This document shows, in pieces, positions 43,756 to 52,712 of a DNA stretch of 64,000 bases. The notes under the pieces are model-generated. The model was not told the origin of the DNA and searched no databases. It saw only the letters and a program-made list of their open reading frames with translations. The position numbers and the translations under genes are program-made. The first letter of the stretch is position 1, and each line of letters starts with the position of its first letter. Origin of the DNA: Rhodocyclaceae bacterium (GTDB taxonomy: Bacteria; Pseudomonadota; Gammaproteobacteria; Burkholderiales; Rhodocyclaceae); NCBI GenBank assembly GCA_020445785.1, contig JAGRFZ010000069.1:1-64000 (forward strand). The letters run 5' to 3'.

Positions 43756-46700
43756 ATGAATGCCACGACAGATCTCGACGCAGGTCCGCTGACCTGGGTC
43801 AAGGGCGAGATCGATCTCGCCCTCGGTCGCGCCAGCGAGGCCGTGGAGGCCGCCCGCGCCGACCAGGACCGCAGCGCCAGCCTGCAGTTTGCCCAGACCC
43901 ATCTTCACCAGGTACGCGGCGCCCTGTCGATCGTCGGCCTCGACGGCCTGACCGCGTTGGCGGATGCCCTCGACCGCCTGCTCGCCGAACTCGCCCGTGG
44001 CGAGCGACCCTACCGCGACGAACTGGCCGATCTCTGCCTGCGCGCGCTGGCCGGAATCGGCAACTACCTCGACGAACTCAGCCACGGCGTACCGGACCAG
44101 GCCCTGCGCCTGCTGCCGCTCTACGAAGCGCTCGCCGCCGCACGAGAACAGGCGCGCCCCAAGGCGGCCGAATTGTTCTTTCCCGACCTCGGACAGCCCG
44201 CCCCGCGCCAGGGAGAACGCCCGGGCCCCGACGCCAGCCGCCGCCTCGCCGAAAACATCCGGCGCCTGCGCACCCAATTCCAATCCGGCCTGCTGAACTG
44301 GCTGCGCAAGCCCGACGACGGCGCCGGACCGCTGGCAATGGCCACCGTCTGCGCCGAGATCCAGGCGCTGCAGTCGGCGCCGACCGCGCGCAGCTTCTGG
44401 TGGTCCGCCAGCGCTTTCTTCGACACCCTGGCCAATGGCGGCATCGGCGCCGACCCGCTCGCCAAGTACGTCGCCTCGCGCATCGACCTGCAGCTCAAGC
44501 GCATCGCTGCCGGCCAGTCGACGCCGCCCGAGCGCCTGCACCGGGAGATCCTGTACGTCATCGCCACCGCACCCGACGTCGGCCCGAGTGGCCGCGAGGT
44601 GCGCGACGCCTATCGCCTCGAATCCCTGCTGCCGCCGGCCGGCAGCAGCCTCTGCGACCAGCCCCTGGGACCCTTGCTGGCCCGCCTGCGCACCCTGTTT
44701 GCGGCAGCCCGCGACACCTGGGACCACTTCGTCAGTGGTGCCGCGGCCGCCCTGCCCCAGTTCGACGAAGACCTGCGCGCCGCGATCGACGCCAGCGCCC
44801 CGCTCGGCCGTCCCGCGTTCCGGCACCTGCTCGGCACCCTGGCCGAGGTGGTGCAGTGGCTGCGCAAGGACCCCTTGCAGATCAACGACCAGGTCGGGTT
44901 GGAAGTCGCCTCCGCGGTGATGCTGGCCGAGACCGCGCTGGAAACCGGGCGCGTGCCCGACGCCAGCTTCACCGCCCAGGTGGCCCGCGCCGAGTCACGC
45001 CTCAAAGCGCTGATGGCCGGGGAAGACCTGGCGGCCCTCGACGCCGAAAGTGCCGACCTGCCCGACGCCGGACGCGAGGCCCAGGAGCGCATGGCACTGG
45101 GCCAGCTCGCGCGCGAAATGCAGGTCAATCTCGCGCAGATCGAGCAGACCCTCGACGACTACTTCCGCCGCCCCGAGCGCAGGAGCGGCCTCGCCGGTCT
45201 GGCGGCGCCGCTGCGTCAGATCGAAGGCGTGCTCACCGTGCTCGGCGAGGACCGTGCCCTCGAAGTGATCCGGGATTGCGGCCGACGCATCATGGCGCAG
45301 GCAGAAAGCGATCAGCCTCCGCCGGAAGGCGAGTTCGAATACCTGGCCCACCACCTGTCCGCATTCGGCTTCTTCGTGCAGGATCTCCAGCGCGGCAACG
45401 CCGATCTCGACCGCATCCTGCGCGGCGAGGGCGCACCGGAGCAGGCCGAAGACCTGGCGCACGCGCCGCCCGAGGTCCCGCTCGAACCACCCGCCTCGGA
45501 ACCGGCCGCAGCCGATGCCGACGACGGCGAAGCCGACGAGGAAGACGACGGCCCGGCGAGCGGCGTGCCCGACACTGCGGCACCCGTGCCGCCGCCCCCT
45601 GCCGAAGAATTGCTGCAGTCGAGCGACGAGGAGATCGATTCCGAACTGCTCGAGATCTTCCTCGAGGAAGGTCGCGAGGTGGTCGATGCCATCGGTCAGA
45701 ACCTCACCAAGTCACGCGGCAACCCCCACGACGGCGAACTGGTGACGACGATCCGGCGGGGATTCCATACCCTCAAGGGCAGCGGCCGGATGGTCGGCCT
45801 GACCGACCTCGGCGAAGCGGCCTGGGGCATGGAGCAGACGATGAATCGTTGGCTCCAGCTCGAATGGGATCCGACCCCTGCGCTGCACGACCTGATCGAA
45901 GCCGCCCACGAGCTGTTCGACGAGTGGATCGATCAACTTGCCGCCGGCCGCGGGGTCAGCCGCGATGCCTCGGCGATGCTTGCCGAGGCCCAGCGGCTGC
46001 GCGACTCCGACCAACCGATCGAGCACAGCGCCCTGGGCGAGCCCGCACAGGCCGAATCGCCCGACGTCGAAGCAGCCGAAGCCACCGAGGCGGCGGCCGG
46101 CGTGTTCGACGGCGGCGAAGCGATGGGCGAGGCGCCGAGCGAGGAATTGGTCGACGAGATCCTGGTCGACGAAGAGCCGACGACCGCTGAGATGGAGCTG
46201 CGCCTTCCCGACCTGCCACCAGCCGAAGCCCTCGACCTCGGCGAGGATCTGTTGCCGGCGGACCGCGAAGGCGCCGCCAACGCGGCCGCGTTCGGCGAGG
46301 GCGACGACAGCGCGCTGCACGAGACCTCTCTCGAGTTCGGGAGCGCCGACGAGCCCGCATGGGCAGAAGAAGTGATCGCCGAGGAGGATTCGTTCACCGG
46401 CGTCGAGACCTCCCTCGACGCCATCGACACCGAGTCGGAGGCGACAGAAGAGGCGACCCCTGCGGCGGCCGAAATCGAGGAAATCGACTTCGGCGACCTC
46501 GAAGCCCTGCCCGAAGCCGGGGCAGAGGACAGCGACGCCGAAGCGGAGATGGCGGCGTCCGGGATCGACGCGATCTCGCTCGACGAAGCCGCTATCGACG
46601 AAACCGTCGAAGCCGTGGCCCTGGATGCCGATGAAGACGCAGGCGAGGACGCGCTGGAATTCGCCGAACGGACAATGTCCGTGGTCGACGCCGAAGAGGG

Positions 46701-49497
46701 CCGCGCCGAGGCCGAAGAGCCGGCGCCCGCGGACGACGAGGCGACGCCCGACGACAGCGAGCCGGATCAGGTCCGGCTTGGCGACCAGAGCATTTCGCGA
46801 CCGCTGTTCGAACTCTATCTTTCGGAGGCCGGCCAGCACCTCGACACCCTGAAGCGCGAGATCGGCCACCTGCGCAACAACCCCACGCTGCGCCCGCCGG
46901 AATCGTCGGTGCGCGCCGCCCACACCCTTTCCGGCATCTCGGGCACGGCCCAGGTGCAGGCCGTGCAGAGCCTGGCCAAGTCGCTCGAACACGCCCAGGC
47001 GCGCTTCCGCGATTCCGACCAGTCGCCGGCACCGGAGCAGACCGATCTGCTGGCCCGCAGCGTAGACACCCTGGAAGCCATGTTGGTCGAGGTCGCCGAC
47101 ACCACGCTGCCGCTGGCGGTGCCCGAGCTGGTCGAGCAGCTCGACGGCCTGCTGCGCAGCGACGGCGACAGCGCGGAAGCCGCCGAGACGTCCGATCTCG
47201 CAGGCGACACCGCGGTCGAGCCGGCCGAGGCCGAGCCCCAGGCGCCGGCACTGACCGACGACTTCGACGAGCAATTGCTCCCGATCTTCATGGAGGAAGC
47301 GGCCGAACTGCTCGAACAGCTTCAGGGCAACCTGCGCGAATGGCGTGGTAGCCCCGACAGCAACAGCCACTCGCCGGGCATCGCACGCCTGTTGCACACC
47401 CTCAAGGGCAGCGCCCGCATGGCCGGCGCCATGAGCCTCGGCGAACACGTCCATGGCCTCGAGACCCGACTCGAAGCGTTCGACGGACCGACCCCCGCAC
47501 TGATCGACGAACTCGAGAGCGGGCTCGACAAGGTCAGCGCCGATCTCGACCGCATTGCAGCCGGCCCCGAGGCCGAAGCCCTACCGCCGCCGGCGGCCGA
47601 GGCCGCAACGCCGGCCACCACGGCCGCGGCAGCGCCCTCGTTCGAGCTGACCGTGCCGGCCGGCGAGGCAGGCGCCACCCCGGCGGCCAACCTGCGGGTG
47701 CGCGCCGATCTGGTGGACAAGTTCGTCAACGAAGCCGGCGAAATCGGCATCGCCCGAACCCGCATCGACGGCGAACTGCGCACGCTGCGCCGCTCCCTGC
47801 TCGACCTCACCGAGAACGTCATCCGCCTGCGCAACCAACTGCGGGAAATCGAGATTCAGGCCGAAACCCAGCTCCAGTCGCGGATCGCCTTGTCCGGCGG
47901 CGCCGACGGCGAGTTCGACCCGCTCGAACTGGACCGCTTCACCCGCCTGCAGGAACTCACGCGGATGATGGCGGAGAGCGTCAACGACGTCACCACGGTG
48001 CAGCACAACCTGCTGAAGAACCTCGATGGCGCCGAGTCCGCATTGAGTGCCCAGGCGCGCCTCAACCGCGACCTGCAGCAGGCCCTGATGCGGGTGCGCA
48101 TGGTGCCGTTCGACAGCGTCGCCGACCGCCTCCACCGGGTGGTGCGCCAAGGCGCGAAGGACATGGCCAAGCAGGTCACGCTCGACATCCGCGCCGGCAA
48201 TACCGAGATCGACCGCAGCGTGCTGGATCGCATGACCGCGCCCCTCGAACACCTGCTGCGCAACTCGATCGCCCACGGCATCGAGGCGCCCGAGGCGCGC
48301 GATGCGGCCGGCAAGGCCAGAATCGGACAGATCACCCTGCGCCTGGCCCAGGAAGGCAACGAGATCTTGATCGAGCTGTCGGACGATGGCGCCGGGCTCG
48401 ACTTCCAGCGCATCCGCCAGCGCGCCATCGACAACGGTCTGGTGCAAGAGCGCGACGACCTCGACGAGAAGCGCCTGACCAACCTGATCTTCATGCCGGG
48501 GTTCTCCACCGCCAGCAGCCTGTCCCAGGTCTCCGGCCGCGGCGTCGGCATGGACGTCGTCAAGAGCGAAACCGCGGCCGTCGGCGGACGCATCGAAATC
48601 GACAGCCAACCGGGCCAGGGCACCCGTTTCCGCGTCTATCTGCCGGTCAACCTGGCGGTGACGCAGGCCCTGCTGGTGCGCGCCGGCCAGCGCACCTACG
48701 CCATCCCCTCGACGATGATCGCCCAGGTACGCGAACTGCGGGCCGAGGAGATCGAACGGCTGCGCAGCGAGCGCACCCTCGAGTGGCAGGACGAGGAATA
48801 CAGCTACCGCTACCTGCCGCGCCTGGTCGGCGACGGCGAAACCCAGCCCCAGGTGCAGCGCTTCAACTGGGTGCTGCTGCTGCGCGCGGGCGCCCAGACC
48901 CTGGCCCTGCACGTCGATAGCCTGCGCGGCAACCAGGAGATCGTGGTCAAGAACGCCGGCCCGCACATCGCCCGCATCGTCGGCATCTCCGGCGCCACGG
49001 TGATGGGTGACGGCGAGATCGTGCTGATCATCAACCCGGTCGCGCTGGCCACCCGCCCGGACGTGCTCGGCGACGACGCCAGCGTCGGCACCACCGCCCC
49101 GCAGGTTGTCCATGTACCGACCGTGATGGTGGTCGACGACTCGCTCACCGTGCGCAAGATCACCGGCCGTCTGCTCGAGCGCGAAGGCTATCGCGTGGTC
49201 ACCGCCAAGGACGGCGTCGACGCCCTCGAGCGGCTGATCGACGAAATTCCCGATGTGGTGCTGTCCGACATCGAGATGCCGCGCATGGACGGCTTCGACC
49301 TGGCCCGCAACATCCGCTCGGACCAGCGCCTGAAGGAACTGCCCATCATCATGATCACCTCGCGCCTGGCCGACAAGCACAAGGAGTACGCCCGCGAGAT
49401 CGGCGTCCAGCACTACCTCGGCAAGCCGTACGACGAGCAGGAACTGCTCGGGCTGATCGCCGGCTACGCCCCCTTGGCCACCGCTGCCGCCGGCTAA
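43756..49497 (+). CDS. chpA: Hybrid chemotaxis kinase ChpA with multiple Hpt domains, CheA core and receiver
   Basis: A 1913-residue kinase. In order: a degenerate N-terminal Hpt-like bundle (about 50-90), a helical PilL-type region, and canonical Hpt His at about 671 (FHTLKGSGR), 1056 (AHTLSGISG) and 1214 (LHTLKGSAR). Acidic, Ala/Glu-rich linkers lie at about 560-620 and 750-1010. The CheA dimerisation and ATPase follow (N-box LEHLLRNSIAHGIE, G1 DDGAGLD, G2 SGRGVGMDVV), then a CheW-like domain and a C-terminal receiver with Asp about 1838. It is shorter than Pseudomonas ChpA, which has more phosphotransfer domains. pilK, chpB and chpC are absent downstream. Confidence 0.95.
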   Translation: MNATTDLDAGPLTWVKGEIDLALGRASEAVEAARADQDRSASLQFAQTHLHQVRGALSIVGLDGLTALADALDRLLAELARGERPYRDELADLCLRALAGIGNYLDELSHGVPDQALRLLPLYEALAAAREQARPKAAELFFPDLGQPAPRQGERPGPDASRRLAENIRRLRTQFQSGLLNWLRKPDDGAGPLAMATVCAEIQALQSAPTARSFWWSASAFFDTLANGGIGADPLAKYVASRIDLQLKRIAAGQSTPPERLHREILYVIATAPDVGPSGREVRDAYRLESLLPPAGSSLCDQPLGPLLARLRTLFAAARDTWDHFVSGAAAALPQFDEDLRAAIDASAPLGRPAFRHLLGTLAEVVQWLRKDPLQINDQVGLEVASAVMLAETALETGRVPDASFTAQVARAESRLKALMAGEDLAALDAESADLPDAGREAQERMALGQLAREMQVNLAQIEQTLDDYFRRPERRSGLAGLAAPLRQIEGVLTVLGEDRALEVIRDCGRRIMAQAESDQPPPEGEFEYLAHHLSAFGFFVQDLQRGNADLDRILRGEGAPEQAEDLAHAPPEVPLEPPASEPAAADADDGEADEEDDGPASGVPDTAAPVPPPPAEELLQSSDEEIDSELLEIFLEEGREVVDAIGQNLTKSRGNPHDGELVTTIRRGFHTLKGSGRMVGLTDLGEAAWGMEQTMNRWLQLEWDPTPALHDLIEAAHELFDEWIDQLAAGRGVSRDASAMLAEAQRLRDSDQPIEHSALGEPAQAESPDVEAAEATEAAAGVFDGGEAMGEAPSEELVDEILVDEEPTTAEMELRLPDLPPAEALDLGEDLLPADREGAANAAAFGEGDDSALHETSLEFGSADEPAWAEEVIAEEDSFTGVETSLDAIDTESEATEEATPAAAEIEEIDFGDLEALPEAGAEDSDAEAEMAASGIDAISLDEAAIDETVEAVALDADEDAGEDALEFAERTMSVVDAEEGRAEAEEPAPADDEATPDDSEPDQVRLGDQSISRPLFELYLSEAGQHLDTLKREIGHLRNNPTLRPPESSVRAAHTLSGISGTAQVQAVQSLAKSLEHAQARFRDSDQSPAPEQTDLLARSVDTLEAMLVEVADTTLPLAVPELVEQLDGLLRSDGDSAEAAETSDLAGDTAVEPAEAEPQAPALTDDFDEQLLPIFMEEAAELLEQLQGNLREWRGSPDSNSHSPGIARLLHTLKGSARMAGAMSLGEHVHGLETRLEAFDGPTPALIDELESGLDKVSADLDRIAAGPEAEALPPPAAEAATPATTAAAAPSFELTVPAGEAGATPAANLRVRADLVDKFVNEAGEIGIARTRIDGELRTLRRSLLDLTENVIRLRNQLREIEIQAETQLQSRIALSGGADGEFDPLELDRFTRLQELTRMMAESVNDVTTVQHNLLKNLDGAESALSAQARLNRDLQQALMRVRMVPFDSVADRLHRVVRQGAKDMAKQVTLDIRAGNTEIDRSVLDRMTAPLEHLLRNSIAHGIEAPEARDAAGKARIGQITLRLAQEGNEILIELSDDGAGLDFQRIRQRAIDNGLVQERDDLDEKRLTNLIFMPGFSTASSLSQVSGRGVGMDVVKSETAAVGGRIEIDSQPGQGTRFRVYLPVNLAVTQALLVRAGQRTYAIPSTMIAQVRELRAEEIERLRSERTLEWQDEEYSYRYLPRLVGDGETQPQVQRFNWVLLLRAGAQTLALHVDSLRGNQEIVVKNAGPHIARIVGISGATVMGDGEIVLIINPVALATRPDVLGDDASVGTTAPQVVHVPTVMVVDDSLTVRKITGRLLEREGYRVVTAKDGVDALERLIDEIPDVVLSDIEMPRMDGFDLARNIRSDQRLKELPIIMITSRLADKHKEYAREIGVQHYLGKPYDEQELLGLIAGYAPLATAAAG

Positions 49498-49718
49498 GGC
49501 GACCGCGGCCAGTGGCGCCCCGGTTCGCCGGAATCGAATCGGGGCGCTGCCGGCGTGCCTTCAGCGGCGCGGAGCACGTCAAGATAGTTGTCGCCCGATT
49601 CATGCAATCAGGTGGTTTCTAGTTTCATCATTCAACTGGTCGCGAACGGCAGCTTCGACATATCGGCGAGCGTCCCCGATCGACCCAATGGAGCCGGTCA
49701 GCAATCCGAAGACCTGTC
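49498..49718. other. Region between chpA and the gene cassette, with a truncated reading frame
   Basis: The first 60 bases after chpA are GC-rich with an imperfect inverted repeat around CCCCGGTTCGCCGGAATCGAATCGGGG. From 49718 down to 49600 the minus strand stays open (about 40 codons, reading RQVFGLLTGSIGSIGDARRY then to a stop). It looks coding but has no start of its own. It may be the tail of a second cassette gene or a gene cut by cassette insertion. No second attC was identified. Confidence 0.4.
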
Positions 49719-49823
49719 GTTCAACACCGAATTCAGTTGACCGGCGTGTGATGTGGGTTTTGTGGCAAATACAGCCACAAAAGCCGCAGCGCATGCTGGG
49801 TCAGCTGGAATGACTTGTTATGC
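49719..49823 (-). repeat. attC recombination site of an integron gene cassette
   Basis: On the minus strand it opens with GCATAAC directly after the TAA of the lipoprotein gene and closes with GTTGAAC. Between them the arms ATTCCAGCTGACC and GGTCAACTGAAT pair with one extra base, as attC L arms do, and an inner stem TTTTGTGGC/GCCACAAAA closes the hairpin. GCATAAC is exactly complementary to the GTTATGC at the cassette's other end, as expected when a circular cassette opens at G/TT. Length is 105 bp, within the usual range. Confidence 0.88.
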
Positions 49824-50414
49824 TTATTTGCACCCAGCACGTTGTTTTTGTTCCTGAATGTACGCTTCAAAACTTGAATAACCCTTTGGTAATACAGGGT
49901 TAGCATCAGGATTGTTTTGAATATTCAGCTGGTAGCTCTCGAGACTTTTTCTATATGGCTCACACTCCATTTTGTGATCGCCAGAAAAATAATAGCCGAA
50001 GCCCAAGTTTAGATATGCGTTTGTTAGAGCATCATATTCATTCGTTTTCTTATAGTACTCAATTCCCTTTTTGAAATACTCGATCGAAACTGTGTATCTA
50101 GAATCTAAATCGGCTTTCTTGTCCATGAATCCATTTTTTCGATAAAACTGCTCCCATTTGTTAAGGGCATCAGATCTAAAGAAGAAACCATAAGTTACAT
50201 GAGCTTGACCGAGGCAAGAAAAATCATTGGTATTTTCACAGATTTCTATGGCCTCCCTTATTAACTTCTCAGCAGGAAGAGGCCTTTGTTGCTTATCGAT
50301 CAGCTCAGCAGCCCAGTGTAGCTTTTCACGTGGATCACTTGTTTCAGGTACGAGCATCGCAGCACATCCAGACATAAATGCAGCAATACAAATAATGAAC
50401 AACCGTTTAATCAT
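49824..50414 (-). CDS. Low-GC putative lipoprotein with helical repeats (cassette gene)
   Basis: A 196-residue protein from the ATG at 50414, preceded by AAAGGGAG. MIKRLFIICIAAFMSGC is a lipoprotein signal with lipobox MSGC (Cys 17). The mature chain has helical segments resembling tetratricopeptide or Sel1-like repeats (AAELIDKQQRPLPAEKLIREAI, SIEYFKKGIEYYKK, ALTNAYLNLGFGYYFSGD). Codon use is AT-rich and unlike its neighbours. It is the only gene of the cassette. The function is unknown; an envelope location is likely. Confidence 0.8.
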   Translation of the reverse strand: MIKRLFIICIAAFMSGCAAMLVPETSDPREKLHWAAELIDKQQRPLPAEKLIREAIEICENTNDFSCLGQAHVTYGFFFRSDALNKWEQFYRKNGFMDKKADLDSRYTVSIEYFKKGIEYYKKTNEYDALTNAYLNLGFGYYFSGDHKMECEPYRKSLESYQLNIQNNPDANPVLPKGYSSFEAYIQEQKQRAGCK

Positions 50415-50431
50415 GGAACTCCCTTTAGGTA

Positions 50432-50495
50432 GCATAACTTTGTTTTAGGGCGACAGGTTTGCCCGTTAACATGGTCGCGCTGGATAATATGTTTT
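50432..50495 (-). repeat. attI-like site (class 1 integron type)
   Basis: The minus strand ends in GTCGCCCTAAAACAAAG then TTATGC. That block is the same as the 3' end of the class 1 integron attI site, and further similarity (TTAT-x2-AGC, then ATGTTA) continues for about 60 bp. The recombination point G/TT is exactly at the start of the cassette. An attI marks where an integrase inserts cassettes and normally lies beside intI. Confidence 0.72.
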
Positions 50496-50666
50496 TTAAG
50501 CCACTGTTTTATTGCGGAAATCAGGGGCTGTGTAAAGTAAACCGAGAGGAAAAGCGGCAAACTTGCGACCGCGTGGAGCGATCGCCACTACGGACACACC
50601 TGTAGGCGGAAAGCATACCGCCTCTGCGTAACGGCAGCTATCTGGTACGCCCTCCGACTGACTGCT
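50496..50666 (-). CDS. Possible small protein between attI-like site and IS element
   Basis: An open frame of 56 codons from the ATG at 50666 (MSSQSEGVPDSCRY) to a TAA at 50496. It has a Cys/Pro/Gly-containing composition and ends PDFRNKTVA. No ribosome-binding site is obvious and no family was recognised. It occupies the place where the start of an integrase gene and its promoters should be, but reads in the opposite direction. It may be noncoding. Confidence 0.25.
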   Translation of the reverse strand, partial: SSQSEGVPDSCRYAEAVCFPPTGVSVVAIAPRGRKFAAFPLGLLYTAPDFRNKTVA

Positions 50667-50669
50667 CAT

Positions 50670-50692
50670 GGCCGAGGCTGTGTGAAAACGCC
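50670..50692 (+). repeat. Left terminal inverted repeat of the IS
   Basis: GGCCGAGGCTGTGTGAAAA followed by CGCC. Compared with the reverse complement of the right end, the first 19 bases differ at one position only. Confidence 0.82.
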
Positions 50693-50737
50693 CCTTGCGG
50701 TATGATATAGGCATTGCTTTTCAATGCGATAGCTGCC

Positions 50738-52168
50738 ATGAAGCGATTCATCGAAGGCGCCAGTCGGACCCAGGTCGCGTTGCTTCCCGAGAGCCTGGAC
50801 GACTTTGTCTCCGAGAGCAATCCTGTCCGGGTCGTCGATGTCTTCGTCGATGAACTGAACCTCCGCAAGCTGGGCTTTGGCGGCGTCGATGCCGCCGTTA
50901 CCGGGCGTCCCGGCTACCACCCGGCGACGTTGCTGAAGCTCTACATCTACGGCTACCTGAATCGGATCCAGTCGAGTCGTCGGCTCGAACGCGAAGCACA
51001 GCGCAATGTCGAGTTGATGTGGCTGCTCGGTCGCCTCGCCCCGGACTTCAAGACGATCGCCGACTTCCGCAAGGACAACCCCAAGGGAATTCGCGCTGCG
51101 TGCCGCCGGTTCGTCGGGCTGTGTCGTGAGTTGGGACTGTTCGGTGAAGCGGCGGTGGCCATCGATGGCAGCAAGTTCAAGGCGGTGAACAACCGCGACC
51201 GAAACTTCACGAATGCCAAGCTCGAGCGCCGCATGAAGGAGATCGAGGAGAGCATCGAGCGCTACCTGGTGGAGATGGATTCGGCGGATCGGCAGGAACC
51301 GGCAGTGGCCAAGGCGAAGAAGGAACGGTTGCAGGACAAGATCACGACGCTGAAGGCGCGCATGAAGGAACTCGACGAGATCCGAGAACAGCTTGAGGCC
51401 ACGCCTGACAAGCAGATTTCGCTCACCGACCCTGACGCCCGATCGATGAAGACGCGCGGCACCGGCATCGTCGGCTACAACGTGCAGATCGCGGTCGAAA
51501 CGAAGAACCACCTGATTGTGGCCCACGACGTCATCAACGAGGGCTTGGACCGGGATCAGTTGAGCCGGATGGCCAAGCAGGCTCGCCAGGCCATGCGAGT
51601 CGAACCGATCACCGCGATCGCCGACCGGGGCTACTTCAAGAGCGAAGAGATCCTCGAATGCCACAAGGCGGGGATCGTTCCGTTGGTGCCCAAGAGCTAT
51701 ACGTCGGGCGCCAAGGCGGAGGGGCGCTTCGACCGCTCGGATTTCATCTACGACCGCGATCAGGATGAGTATGTGTGCCCCGCCGGAGAGCGGCTGATCT
51801 GGCGCTTTACGCGAACCGAAGGCCGACTGCGGATGCACAAGTACTGGAGTTCTTCCTGCCCGCAATGCGCGATCAAGGATCAATGCACGACGGGTGACTA
51901 TCGCCGCATCGCACGCTGGGTGCACGAAGAAGAACTGGAGGTGATGCAGGCCCGGCTCGATGCCGCGCCTGAGAGCATGCGCATCCGGCGCCGGACCGTC
52001 GAGCACCCGTTCGGCACGCTGAAGGAATGGATGGGGCCGACGCATTTCCTGACCAAGGGCCTGGAGCGCGTCAGAACGGAGATGAGTTTGAATGTGCTCG
52101 CCTACAACCTGAAGCGGGTGATGAAACTGCTCGGATGCGAGGCAGTGATCGCGGCGATGAGGGCCTGA
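50738..52168 (+). CDS. IS1182-family DDE transposase
   Basis: A 476-residue transposase. The likely start is MKRFIEGASRTQ (ATG 50738); an ATG at 50714 would add eight residues. An N-terminal DUF772-type domain includes GRPGYHPATLLKLYIYGYLN and AEFRKDN-like ADFRKDN. The DDE residues are probably Asp in VAIDGSKFK, Asp in AIADRGYFKS and Glu in RTVEHPFGTLKEWMG. A Cys cluster (YVCPAGE, CPQCAIKDQC) is also typical. The frame is intact. A TATGAT box at about 50701 may drive it. Confidence 0.93.
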   Translation: MKRFIEGASRTQVALLPESLDDFVSESNPVRVVDVFVDELNLRKLGFGGVDAAVTGRPGYHPATLLKLYIYGYLNRIQSSRRLEREAQRNVELMWLLGRLAPDFKTIADFRKDNPKGIRAACRRFVGLCRELGLFGEAAVAIDGSKFKAVNNRDRNFTNAKLERRMKEIEESIERYLVEMDSADRQEPAVAKAKKERLQDKITTLKARMKELDEIREQLEATPDKQISLTDPDARSMKTRGTGIVGYNVQIAVETKNHLIVAHDVINEGLDRDQLSRMAKQARQAMRVEPITAIADRGYFKSEEILECHKAGIVPLVPKSYTSGAKAEGRFDRSDFIYDRDQDEYVCPAGERLIWRFTRTEGRLRMHKYWSSSCPQCAIKDQCTTGDYRRIARWVHEEELEVMQARLDAAPESMRIRRRTVEHPFGTLKEWMGPTHFLTKGLERVRTEMSLNVLAYNLKRVMKLLGCEAVIAAMRA

Positions 52169-52288
52169 GAGGGCCATTCTCGGCCTCTGATTCCCGATAT
52201 TATTGGGCGGCCTCACATTCGACCACCTTGGACAACTTCGGCGGCTTGGATGTCGCACGGCCAAACAGACGCAATCGAGGCGCCGATT

Positions 52289-52311
52289 CGGCTTTTCACA
52301 CGGCCTCGGCC
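52289..52311 (-). repeat. Right terminal inverted repeat of the IS
   Basis: CGGC followed by TTTTCACACGGCCTCGGCC, the mirror of the left repeat at 50670-50692. Confidence 0.82.
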
Positions 52312-52712
52312 GGACTCAGTCGATCGCGGCATCACCGAATCTCTCCCTCGAAGCTGCCGTTGCAAGGCACCGCTGCGAAGTATCGGGCCAGTCTGTGGGG
52401 CGGAAGCCGCCGATGGCATCCCGTGTGCGGTCAGGCGGCGTCCTCCGGGTGGTACGCCGCCTGACCGATCGAATCCCGTTTCTGCCTCCCGGATTCCGGC
52501 TTCGAGCGGTCACGGCGCTGCCCGATGGACCGGGAGGCATTCCGATGTCCGGGCCCCGGTCTACACATGAGAGCCGTTACCGCCGGCGCCCTGCACGGTC
52601 GGCGGCCGCGCAAGGCGGTGCGCACAGGAACTTACAAATTCGCCCCGCGCGCCTGTCCGCCGATCGACCCCGCCGAGCGTTGACGGCATAGCACTCTCGG
52701 AGGAAATCGATC
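52312..52712. other. Intergenic region right of the IS, with one strong hairpin
   Basis: No convincing gene in 401 bases; frames open here have low-complexity Arg/Pro/Ser translations. A 13-bp stem (GGTCAGGCGGCGT with ACGCCGCCTGACC) lies at 52429-52466 around a 12-base loop. An AGGA box at 52701 serves the next small gene. Nothing resembling the rest of an integron integrase was found. Confidence 0.5.
52429..52466. terminator. Hairpin with 13-bp perfect stem
   Basis: GGTCAGGCGGCGT and ACGCCGCCTGACC flank the loop CCTCCGGGTGGT. No T-run follows on either side, so it may be a terminator of unusual type, a transcript end stabiliser or a protein-binding dyad. Confidence 0.4.

Larger units (their letters stand above)
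49719..50437 (-). mobile_element. Integron gene cassette (lipoprotein gene plus attC)
   Basis: The unit runs from the TTATGC junction at 50437 through one gene and its attC to 49719. Gene and attC are contiguous with almost no spare sequence, the compact form of integron cassettes. GC content is far lower than in the flanking chromosome, which supports transfer. Cassettes are read leftward here, so an integrase gene would be expected to the right of 50440 on the plus strand; none was seen. Confidence 0.82.
50670..52311 (+). mobile_element. IS1182-family insertion sequence
   Basis: A 1642-bp element bounded by imperfect inverted repeats (50670-50692 and 52289-52311) and carrying one full transposase gene. 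It is complete enough to be active. It lies next to the integron remnant. No clean target duplication could be confirmed; a CTCA occurs near each edge but not at matching distance. Confidence 0.83.

Noticed and set aside
41599..44826. Open frame of over 1000 codons on the minus strand across pilJ and chpA
   Set aside because: It is antisense to two well-supported genes and has a low-complexity Gly/Val/Arg/Gln translation. Such frames are a by-product of high GC content.
50665..52318. CTCA near both ends of the IS as a target-site duplication
   Set aside because: The copies are at unequal distance from the inverted repeats, so the match is probably chance.
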